From NCBI RefSeq assembly GCF_910594005.1, contig NC_057823.1, positions 63,920,015 through 63,984,014 of the forward strand: a stretch of DNA of 64,000 bases, read 5' to 3'. A program made the position numbers and the translations under genes. The DNA is from Cervus elaphus (lineage: Eukaryota > Chordata > Mammalia > Artiodactyla > Cervidae). The notes under the pieces were generated by a model, which made no database searches, was not told the DNA's origin, and saw only the letters and a list, made by a program, of their open reading frames with translations. Below, piece by piece: positions 57,201 to 64,000 of this stretch; the stretch's first letter is position 1; each line of letters begins with the position of its first letter.

Positions 57201-59329
57201 TCTCCATCCTGCGGGTTAGGGATCTGGACTGTGGGTGGGAGCCAGAAGCCCCAGGTCCTGGTTCTCACAAGCCGTATAGGAGTTGTGTCAGGCTTCCAGA
57301 CCTTATTTCCTCATGGCCATTTGACAATTAAATAAGCTTATAAGTGTGAAAGCGTCTGGGGCCATCAAGTGACCGGACGGGACTGGGGATCTCAGTGGGA
57401 ACCTGAAACCCAACTCTGGAACTAGATTAAAGTGCTGCAAGGGGACAAGGCCACTTCCAGCTTAAGACTTCCCTTCCTAGCACTCACAGCCTTGCTATAA
57501 ATAGATCTTTCCAAATTCCAGAGATCACTCCCAACCTTTTAGTCAAGGCAGTTTGTCCTTCACAGCCCCTCCCACAGGGAGGACCCCACTACCCTGCATT
57601 TCCTGGGGAAGGAACCTCACACAGGCTGGGCCCACGCCCCAGGCCCGGGCGGCAGAGGGCTAAGGCCTGTGTAACAAGACAAGGAGAAGGGACCTACTCT
57701 CAGCCACCACCTCTTCCTCAGTTTCCTCGGCACCCTCATCGAATTCTCCTACTTCCACCTGGACGGGGTTGGCTCCCACGGGTACCTGGGGTGGAGGGAG
57801 AAGAGTGAGTCAAATGCCCCATCCCACCCCCAGACCTGGAGGAAAGGGGCAAAGGCTGGAGGGGACTTGCCCAAAGCCTTGGGTACCCACAGGGGATGGG
57901 GAGAGACATGCCGGAAGGGGTGCTGGGTTCAGATCCCAGGAGGCACAAGTGCCAGGTCCAGGATCAAGGCTGAATCTATGGACCCGCTCTTCCTCAAGGG
58001 CCCAGAATGCTATGGAGATGCCCTAGAGGCCAGCAGGGGTGTCAGGGCAAGAGCGGGTGCCAAGCTCTCTCCCCTTCCAGCCACACCAGGGTACTTTCCC
58101 TTTCATCAGCTGACATTTGGGGAGACTGTGGGTGACCATCTGAGAACAAATGTCACACAGTTTGAAAAGTAAAAAACAAATTCAGAATCATAGCTCCCAC
58201 CTATGAGGTTCCAGGGAGAGTTTGGGGAGCACTCGGGAGTGTGTCATCATTGGGGGATCCATAGGATTTACATCTGTGCTGTGTGTGGACGTGGGAAGGG
58301 GAACAATGGCCTGTTCCAGCAGCCCCTGTCTGGATTCCCCAGAGGGAGAGGATGTTGGCAGAGATGAGTCTGGGGCCCCCACCACCTACCTCGGCCACCT
58401 CGGCCACGGTTTCTTCCACCACCTCTGTCTCATCAGGCAAGGCTTCCTGTTGCTGTTGGGAGGTAAAAATGGTATTCAGAGAGGTTGGGGCCCGGGCCAG
58501 CTTCCCACCACTAACATGCCTTAGCCTGGACCACTGAGGCTGGGGAGCTAGGAGAGAAGCTTGTGGGAGACGCCTGCCATGGGTGGGCAACTCGGGCACA
58601 GAAGCCAAACATGCAGGCCCTGTGGGCTGCAGGAGCACCTCCCTTTGTATAGTTACATCTGGAGTGTCTATCAAAACTCCAAAAGCATTTCTGCAGCTTA
58701 GACTCCCATAATGATGGGAGACCAACTCCCTTCAGATGGGAAAACGGAGACCCATAGGGGATGAACCCTGAATTTTAACAGATGTCAGTATCTTCCCCAC
58801 AGGTGTGATACTGTCATCATCATCATTGTTTGGCAATTTCTTCTTGGAGTCAACTTGGAGTTAGAAGAAGCAAGATAGCACATGACTTTGAGGTGCCTGG
58901 CTGGCTGGGGCTTCTTCTACCATCACCCCATCAGCATCCCCTTCTCTTCTGTAAGTCTTCATATGACAAAGAGCTCACTTCCTTCTAAAACAATCTTAGT
59001 CCCTTTCTGGGGAAGCTCTGATTGCTAAACAAGTACATCTTCACATTACATGGAAATCTCTCTTCCCTGGAATCTCCTCCCAATGATCCTCATTCAGTTT
59101 TTATTTTGAGCTTATTAGTTTAAGGGAAAAAAAATCTTAAAAAAAAAGAAAAAAAGACCACTCAAGATGGGGAAGTGCTTGTCCCCTCTGAACATCCAGG
59201 GCTGGTAGATTCAATGCCCTTGAGCTGGTGGTGGGAGGTAAGACCAAGAAGATGTGACTTTCAGGTACTCACAGGGGCTGCCAAGGCCCTCCCGGCCAGG
59301 CAAAGGAGAAAGAAGATCCAGGCCCTCAT
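48264..59329 (-). CDS. SPARC: SPARC (osteonectin/BM-40), coding exons 2-10
   Basis: Secreted matricellular glycoprotein that binds calcium, collagen and copper and modulates cell-matrix contact and collagen assembly. Coding segments on the minus strand: 59273-59329, 58390-58452, 57698-57785, 56197-56318, 54278-54398, 52403-52536, 51054-51202, 48755-48903 and 48264-48292. They total 912 nt, giving 303 codons plus TAA with no frameshift; human SPARC is also 303 residues. Visible parts: signal peptide 1-17 (mature start at Ala-Pro), acidic domain about 20-69 with 18 Asp/Glu in 50 residues, cysteine-rich follistatin/Kazal module 70-150 with an N-K-T sequon at Asn116 and the copper-binding KGHK at 137-140, then the extracellular calcium module 151-303 with a variant EF-hand near 239-252 and a canonical EF-hand at 274-285. 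Every intron has GT and AG ends. The start is the first ATG of exon 2, directly before the signal peptide. Exon 1 (non-coding in known SPARC genes) and the promoter lie outside the window. Identification is by recognition of the protein and is very secure. Confidence 0.98.
48755..48903 (-). CDS. SPARC: SPARC exon 9: end of EF-hand 1 and EF-hand 2
   Basis: This 149-base exon encodes the last base of Gly245 through Glu294 and one base of Lys295. The canonical EF-hand loop Asp274-Leu-Asp-Asn-Asp-Lys-Tyr-Ile-Ala-Leu-Asp-Glu285 is intact, flanked by the two cysteines of the disulphide that locks EF-hand 2. The acceptor is TGCAG and the donor GTGAGT. Confidence 0.97.
49416..49533 (+). mobile_element. 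CHR-type SINE in SPARC intron 8
   Basis: GGGGTTTCCCTGGCAGCCCA head, GGTTTGACCCCTGGTCAGG box, A tail. It is antisense to the gene. Confidence 0.85.
50430..50512 (+). mobile_element. L2/MIR tail remnant in intron 8
   Basis: GACATGTAATAGACACTCAA then TAAATGTTGGTTCACTGACC. Confidence 0.55.
51054..51202 (-). CDS. SPARC: SPARC exon 8: EC-domain helices and first part of EF-hand 1
   Basis: This 149-base exon encodes residues 196-244 and two bases of Gly245. It includes the helix with His-Glu-Asn-Glu-Lys-Arg, the collagen-contact region and the start of the variant EF-hand loop (Asp-Gln-His-Pro-Ile-Asp). The acceptor is CACAG before GTGAAG, and the donor is GTAAGA. Confidence 0.97.
51332..51440 (+). 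mobile_element. CHR-type SINE in SPARC intron 7, near exon 8
   Basis: GGGGGACCCCCAGGTGGTCC head, CAGGTTTGATCCCTGTTGG box, then CCCACATGCTGAGC. The head lies about 130 bases upstream of the exon 8 acceptor in transcript direction and is antisense to SPARC. Confidence 0.85.
51438..51467 (+). repeat. G-tract run in SPARC intron 7
   Basis: G-runs of 4, 4, 7, 4 and 4 with one- or two-base loops, directly after the SINE tail. The nascent SPARC RNA would carry the C-rich complement. Confidence 0.65.
51570..51715. mobile_element. MER5A-like remnant in SPARC intron 7
   Basis: AATAACTGGGGAGTGTGTCA, TGGGCCTGAGGTGGGGCCC: MER5A central text. Confidence 0.5.
51817..52045 (-). mobile_element. Bov-tA SINE in SPARC intron 7 (first of a pair)
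   Basis: TTCAGTCATGTCGAAAAGTC, CCCGTGGGATTCTCC, GGTTGCCATGCCCTCCTCC, ending CACCTGGGAAGCCCC. It is bounded by TGAATGTGCTCTG at 51804-51816 and 52046-52058. Confidence 0.93.
52058..52189 (-). mobile_element. Bov-A2/Bov-tA monomer in SPARC intron 7 (second of a pair)
   Basis: It starts with a GCTGCTGCTGCTG tail, then GTCGCTCAGTCGTGTCCGAC, and ends GGTGCCATTGCCTTCTCC. It is bounded by TGAATGTGCTCT at 52046-52057 and 52190-52201, in the same direction as SPARC. Confidence 0.9.
52403..52536 (-). CDS. SPARC: SPARC exon 7: start of extracellular calcium domain
   Basis: This 134-base exon encodes the rest of Tyr151 through Arg195, including the Cys-Leu-Asp-Ser-Glu-Leu segment and the amphipathic helix with Met-Arg-Asp-Trp-Leu-Lys. 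The acceptor CCTAG precedes ACATCC and the donor is GTAAGG. Two back-to-back SINEs end about 200 bases downstream of this donor in transcript direction (51817-52189). Confidence 0.97.
52537..54277 (-). other. SPARC: SPARC intron 6
   Basis: A reverse MIR-like piece at 54130-54210. Otherwise unique sequence, including a 233-codon plus-strand frame (53048-53749) with no recognisable domain. Confidence 0.65.
54278..54398 (-). CDS. SPARC: SPARC exon 6: Kazal-like module with KGHK copper site
   Basis: This 121-base exon encodes residues 111-150 plus the first base of Tyr151. It carries the N-glycosylation sequon Asn116-Lys-Thr, Kazal cysteines and the cationic Lys-Gly-His-Lys at 137-140, the copper-binding and angiogenesis-related peptide of SPARC. 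The acceptor is AACAG and the donor GTGAGT. Confidence 0.97.
54399..56196 (-). other. SPARC: SPARC intron 5
   Basis: MIR/L2-like remnants at 54455-54550, 55555-55615 (CAATAAATATTT, then four GGAT units) and 55660-55800. A hairpin-forming sequence at 55989-56017. Confidence 0.65.
56197..56318 (-). CDS. SPARC: SPARC exon 5: EGF-like part of follistatin domain
   Basis: This 122-base exon encodes residues 70-110. It opens Asn-Pro-Cys-Gln-Asn-His-His-Cys and has six cysteines spaced as in the follistatin-like beta-hairpin (FOLN) followed by the start of the Kazal part. It contains an N-N-T sequon at residues 88-90. The acceptor is CCAG before ACCCC, the donor is GTGAGG, and the exon ends in phase 0 at Glu-Lys. 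Confidence 0.97.
56319..57697 (-). other. SPARC: SPARC intron 4
   Basis: No repeat or gene was recognised. GC content is comparatively high. Confidence 0.6.
57698..57785 (-). CDS. SPARC: SPARC exon 4: acidic domain, second part
   Basis: Eighty-eight bases encode residues 41-69 plus the first base of Asn70. Ten of 29 residues are Asp or Glu, including a run ending Thr-Glu-Glu-Glu-Val-Val. The acceptor CAG precedes GTACCC and the donor is GTAGGT. The exon ends after codon position 1, matching exon 5. Confidence 0.96.
57786..58389 (-). other. SPARC: SPARC intron 3
   Basis: Nothing recognised apart from splice sites. Confidence 0.65.
58390..58452 (-). CDS. SPARC: SPARC exon 3: acidic domain, first part
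   Basis: Sixty-three bases encode residues 20-40, beginning Gln-Gln-Glu-Ala-Leu-Pro-Asp-Glu and rich in Glu and Val. The acceptor AACAG ends at 58453 and the donor GTAGGT starts at 58389. Both junctions are phase 0. In the family this low-affinity, high-capacity calcium-binding segment is the most variable part of the protein. Confidence 0.96.
58453..59272 (-). other. SPARC: SPARC intron 2
   Basis: Nothing recognised except an A-rich run at about 59127-59157. Confidence 0.65.
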
Positions 59330-59342
59330 GATGCTAGGAACC
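59273..59342 (-). CDS. SPARC: SPARC exon 2: end of 5'UTR, start codon, signal peptide
   Basis: The acceptor CCCCACAG ends at 59343 and the donor GTGAGT begins at 59272. Thirteen bases of 5'UTR (59330-59342) precede the ATG at 59327-59329. The exon encodes residues 1-19, a hydrophobic secretory signal beginning MRAWIFFLLCLAG and ending Ala-Ala-Pro, with expected cleavage after residue 17. It ends in phase 0. Confidence 0.97.
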
Positions 59343-62300
59343 CTGTGGGGAGAAAAGAGATGAAGAATTCAGTGAGGGCTAGGTTTCTTGATGGAGAGTT
59401 CCTCCTGACACTGAATTCCTGTGATATGCAAGATAATTTTAGATGGTCCATGGTAAACAATAGTGAAAGGCAGAGAGAAAGTTGCTTCTACTTGCTTCTC
59501 TTTTAATCCTGATGGTATGAGAAAGTCTCAGTTTGGTGCTAACAAGTCTTTAACATCTAACACTCATCTCTTGCCCTTTTGAACAGAGGGCAGGCCTTTG
59601 GCTCAGAGCCTCCGCAGGAAACGACATCCAGCTGGAATTCAGTACAGTTGTTCTGTCTCCTTTGTGTCTAGTTTAACAGTTTCCTTCTATTTATGACAGA
59701 AGTACGCAGGTTTTTCCATTTACGGTAGGGATCTTGTCTCTTTCCTCAGTACATTTATTTAAATTTTTAAACAGTGATTGGACACAGACAACTGGTTAAT
59801 CAAGTCTGGGCAGTGCTGAACTGGAACTTGTTCAAGGGCCCTTCAATCCCTGATGTTCTAGGATTCTTTTCTTCCTATACCCCAGACTCTTCCTCCTCTC
59901 CCCTCTTTCCCCTGACCTCCTTCTCCCTACCCCTCCTTAATAAGAGAATTTAATAGGCAGCAACCCCTTGCCAATTTGAGACAATGAGGCCTACATTCTA
60001 AAACAAAGAACAATAGTTTTCGAGTGTGGTCAGTGGAAATTTATGGCCATACTTTCCTCCATTCTGCCCAGGAGGGATGGTACTTCTCTGGATTCTGTGT
60101 GGAAACTACCCAAATGCTTGCATATGTTTAGTGTTACCTTCTGTTTCTCCTTCACAGCTAAAAGATGTTAACTAAGATCTAGAACATTCTCTAGAAAATT
60201 CTCCCACCCTGGTCACTGCTGAAACCTTCCTCTAGATGCTGAGCTCTCGACTCTAACAATCTCATGACTGGAGGGCATCTTGGAGCAGAATCTCTATGAT
60301 TTGCTGACAAAATGCATCCCTAACCAAGGGACTGTGGTGGGGATGCTTTGTTTCTTGTTCTAACTCAATGAACTTCCGTTTCTAAATGGCTTTAGAAAGT
60401 CCTTCCTTCTACTGTTCAGCTTGCCTCCCTTCAAGCTTCTCCTAGTCTACTGTGATTATCCATCTGCGGCCACATAGAGCAAGCATGCTCCCCTGTGCCT
60501 AAGCAGCTTTTAGTTAATGTGGGCAGTGGCCATGTCTTCCCTCGTTCATCCCTAGTTCCTTCCAAGATTTCTCAACTGACCAAGCACCTTGGTGGGCGGT
60601 ACCCTGGCATCATGGAAGAAACGCTTAGCTTGGAGCTAAATCCCAAGGATTCTGGTTCTATCTCAATATTAACTTGGTATTTTGGTTCAATCCTTCATCC
60701 TCTCTGGATCTTGGTTTCCCTCTTCTATTACTTGAGAGGGTTGGACTAGCTGAGCTTTGAGATGGTAGCCTGAGCCCTTGAGATGCCCTTTATCTGTCCC
60801 AAGCACATGCTGGTCTTGGCACACATCATCCCCTCCATTATCCCCATCTTCACTTAAATTATGGTATTTGGGTAGTAGAAACAGGCAGCAGAAGGGAAGA
60901 CTTCATAATGGTCCTCTATTGGGGTTGAAATAGACACTAAACCTCAGTATTCTATGGCATGTATATGAAATAAAACCAACAGAAATCTAAAGAAATCCAC
61001 CTGGGAGCTTGGTTTTGCTTCGTGGTGTCCCCAACTCTCCCATCTGAATGCAGTCTTCCCTTCCCAGGTTTTGGAAATGTTCCTCTCTCCCTCCCCTGCA
61101 CACACAGTCCTATGCTTATCTTCCCCGCTCCACTTCTCTCAAGCCTAGAGGTGGAAAAATCTCCTTTCTTGCTTCCCCACTTGGAGACAAAAGCAAAACA
61201 ATGCCTGCATGTGGCTTTGGGTGAAAGGAACAGGAGAGAAAGCATGAATGAAAGGCTTGTCTGAGATGGTTAGAAGTTGAAGGGTCAGAGACTCATAGCA
61301 GGAATAAAAAAAGGCACTTTATCTGGGCTCCAATGACAGACAAGTCCTACAGTTAGAGAAGCAGCCCAGCTAGGGCTGGAAAGGGAGTAAGCTTCAGCTT
61401 GGAGAGCCAGGAAGACTGGCATCTCCAGGGTTTGTGTCCTTCATCTGAGCAGAGGAACTGCTCCTCCTCTGTGACCAGGGAAAGATTTGTGGGTCGGCTC
61501 TTCTCTCTGTCCTACCTCACCAGCCGTGCTTTCCCAGTGGCACGCTGACTCTTTCTGCCACCCCCATCCTTGGTGCTGCAGCCAGAAGAGAAAAGTCATT
61601 CTAGATCTCACGGTGCATTAAAATTTCTAATGGTCTCACACACTGGCACCATGGCATGGGAGGGCTGTGAGTCCCGCTGGTCCGATGAGGGGGTCTGAGG
61701 TGGAGAGGGAGGAAGTCAGACAACATTCAGGCCCCTTTCAAGCTGACAAAATTCCTCCTCATGGACTTGGGTTGGGCCTCATAGAGTTTTTCTTTGAGAC
61801 TGGGGTGGGGATCAGGGGGAAAAGTGGGAAGTAAGTGTAAAGAAAAGGACACACAGTCTTGGAGGAGGAGTTGATTTCCTAATTTGGGGTTTTGCCCAGT
61901 TTCCCCTCACCAGTCCCAACATCCTCTCCATCCAGATCGCTTGATGGGAGGGAAGGGCAGCAGTGGACGGTTCTCGAATGTATGACCATACTCCTGCATA
62001 CCCGTGAGCTCCCTCTCTGAGGTTCTCTAAACCACCTCTGGTGAAAGAGGCCAGGTGCCCGTCCTGCAAAGGTCAGGGGTTTATCAGTAACCCTAGCAAG
62101 GTCAGAACACAGGGCCAAACCCCAGCATCCAGAAATGATCAGCTGTACACACATCCTTTGCCAGTCAAACCTAGGTCTGGCATGCCCCCCCTGGTGAAAA
62201 TATAAACACCTTTGTATAGATGAGCAGTATTAAATAAAAACTCTGTATCTCTTTAGTTTGTAATGATGCCTGTGTTTATCCGTTTTAAGAATGTTTTCAT

Positions 62301-63042
62301 AATCCGGCATCCCCTTGGGGGCTGAAGGCATACTACCTTATAGTACAGAAGAGAGGGCTGAGGCCCAGAGGGGAAGAAACCTGCCCAGAGCCCCAAGGAG
62401 TGGGTGGCAGGGCTGAATGAAGACCAAGGCTGCCCCCCTCCGCCTCTGGCCTGCCCTCTGCCTCACATGCTGTTTCCCTTGGCGGCAGTTCCTCCACTAG
62501 GTGCTCACCTGAAGGGGGCCCAGTTGGGCTGTGAACTGGCCCAAGGTATCCTGGAGGAAAAGAGACTGGGAGGGTTGGGAGCCGGGGAGCAGGAGGTGTA
62601 TTTCCCTTGGCCCAGTGGTCGTCAGATGCAGACTTTGCTCACTCCCACCCCGCCACCACCCTTGCCTCCTGTTCCGAACATCCAGTCCTTTCCTTTTGCC
62701 TTTATTTGCTCTGGAGACGGCTGAAAACCCGTCCCTGCCTGCCAGCGGGACCCGAAGCTGAGGTCACCTCTCCTCCTTTAGAAAGAGTCTGGGGATGGAA
62801 AAGTACAGCTGCCCGCCCCCCACCCCACCCAAGTTCATCTCTCTTGAAACATAAACGGCCTCCTGTGGGCTCTCTCTGGACACTGAAAAGTTACTGAAGG
62901 ACAGAACTAGGGAAAAACCTTGGAATCATTCAATTTTAGACTGTGGATCTTGGAATCGTAGACCCCTAAGGACTTGAAGCACAGAATCTGAGTTACAGTC
63001 ATCAAATCTGATTTGAGTAGAAGAGTTTATGAAGCAATGCAG

Positions 63043-63462
63043 TCTAATAGAACTTTCTAAGATGACGAAAATATTCTATATCTGCATTGTGTAATGTGGT
63101 GGCTAGTGGCCACCAGTGGTTATTGAACACTTGAAATGTTGCTAGCGCAAATGAAGGGCTGAAGTTTTCATTGTATTTCATTTTAATTAACTTAAATTCT
63201 ACGTAACCATATGTGGCTAGTGGCTACCATATTAACACAGAGCTTGCTTAGTCCCTCAATCATGCCCAACTCTTTGAGACCCTGTGGACTATAGCCCGCC
63301 AGGCTCCTCTGTCCATGGGATTCTCCAGGCAAGAATACTGGAGTAGGTTGCCTTTCCCTTCTTCAGGGGATCTTCCAAACCCAGGGATTGAATTCAGGTC
63401 TCCTTCATTGCCAATGAATTCTTTACTATCTGAGCCACCAGGGAAGCCCATATTAGACAGAG
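63043..63462. mobile_element. hAT-type MITE split by a Bov-tA
   Basis: TCTAATAGAACTTTCTAAG, GGTGGCTAGTGGCCACCAG, GAACACTTGAAATGTTGC and CATATGTGGCTAGTGGCTAC give a palindromic element. Its end is duplicated around the SINE as ATATTAACACAGAG (63229-63242) and ATATTAGACAGAG (63450-63462). Confidence 0.75.
63243..63449 (-). mobile_element. Bov-tA SINE in SPARC intron 1
   Basis: GTCCCTCAATCATGCCCAAC, CTCCTCTGTCCATGGGATTC, AACCCAGGGATTGAATTC, ending CACCAGGGAAGCCC. It lies in the same orientation as SPARC. Confidence 0.93.
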
Positions 63463-63499
63463 TGGTTATCAACTTTTATAGAGGCATTTTGGCAGAGAG

Positions 63500-63655
63500 G
63501 TAAGCCCAGGGGCTCTGGAGACAGAATATACAGGTTCAAATCCTGGTTCCGCTGCATAGCAGTTGTGTGACTTTCAGAAAGTGGTTTTCCCTCTCTGGGC
63601 CTCAGTTTATTTCTCCATCTTTAAAATGAAAATAACACACTTACCTTGAAAGACT
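63500..63655 (+). mobile_element. MIR element, well preserved
   Basis: GGCTCTGGAGACAGAATATAC, GGTTCAAATCCTGGTTCCGC, CAGTTGTGTGACTTTCAG, CTCTGGGCCTCAGTTTATTTC: the full MIR order from head to 3' part. Confidence 0.85.
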
Positions 63656-64000
63656 CATGGGTGATTACAAGAGATAAACATCAGAAGAGTATCTTTAAAA
63701 CAAAGATCCCAGAATCTCCATTCCCCTTGAAAATCCAGGACAAGAATCCCAGCTCTTTGTCCATGGCCCAGGGAGAACAGGTGCTGGGCTGGAACAAAGG
63801 AGGCATTACTCCTTTTGGTCTCGGGCACCAGCCCAGCCTCCACAGGGCACAGTGATGAAGCCAGGCCCCAGGCTGCCCTCTCAGTTGGGCTGCTGACGCA
63901 AACCAGGCATCTTGCTTCCACCATTTGGCTTACCAACAAGGGTTCCCAAAACACATGCTCCTGGTAAACAAGCCCAAAGAGAGGAAAACAAGTCTAGAGG

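Larger units (their letters stand above)
59343..64000 (-). other. SPARC: SPARC intron 1 (partial; continues beyond the window)
   Basis: From the exon 2 acceptor to the right edge I see no sequence resembling SPARC exon 1 or its purine-rich promoter. It holds MIR-like pieces (60640-60740, 62305-62415, 63500-63655) and an hAT-like element split by a SINE (63043-63462). The remainder is unique sequence without a supportable gene. In human, intron 1 is many kilobases long, so an off-window exon 1 is expected. Confidence 0.8.

Noticed and set aside
59343..64000. SPARC exon 1 or promoter
   Set aside because: No sequence resembling the known non-coding first exon or the purine-rich promoter was found; it is expected beyond the right edge.

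Overview
The window is mammalian nuclear DNA from a ruminant, almost certainly a bovid. The evidence is dense coverage by ruminant-specific retroposons: BovB/RTE LINEs ending in CTGAA repeats, Bov-tA and Bov-A2 SINEs, artiodactyl tRNA-derived 'CHR-type' SINEs and ruminant L1 3' ends. These sit on the ancient mammalian background of MIR, L2, MER5A-like and other hAT-like elements. There are no bacterial-style operons, CRISPR arrays or phage genes. The species (cattle, sheep, goat, buffalo) cannot be fixed from the sequence alone.

The only protein-coding gene I can support is SPARC (osteonectin/BM-40), on the minus strand. Nine coding exons lie between 59342 and 48264, all with GT/AG boundaries and consistent phases. 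Joined, they give a 303-residue secreted, calcium-binding matricellular protein: signal peptide, acidic domain, follistatin/Kazal domain with KGHK, and extracellular EF-hand domain. The 3'UTR runs from 48263 to about 47075, with an AATAAA signal (reverse strand) at 47095-47100. The non-coding exon 1 and the promoter are not in the window. Intron 1 runs from 59343 off the right edge.

Layout: 1-47 kb is the region downstream of SPARC, gene-free as far as I can see and built of nested retrotransposons. In human, FAT2 lies on this side and ATOX1 on the other; that is knowledge, not something visible here. The most complex parts are 19.7-24.3 kb (an old L1-like repeat split by a SINE, split by a ruminant L1, itself hit by further elements), 36-39 kb (old L1 and L2 with BovB), and 39.2-42.2 kb (a long BovB with a second BovB inside it). 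A class I ERV solo LTR lies at 31684-32013, a long CA microsatellite at 35.34-35.47 kb, and a full-consensus CTCF motif at 43609-43623. 47-59.3 kb is SPARC, comparatively poor in young repeats, with four SINEs in introns 7 and 8. 59.3-64 kb is intron 1.

I found no undescribed biological system. What merits a second look is the insertion history readable from target-site duplications, candidate architectural sites (CTCF, G-quadruplex, Z-DNA/hairpin), and SINEs crowding SPARC exons 7 and 8.
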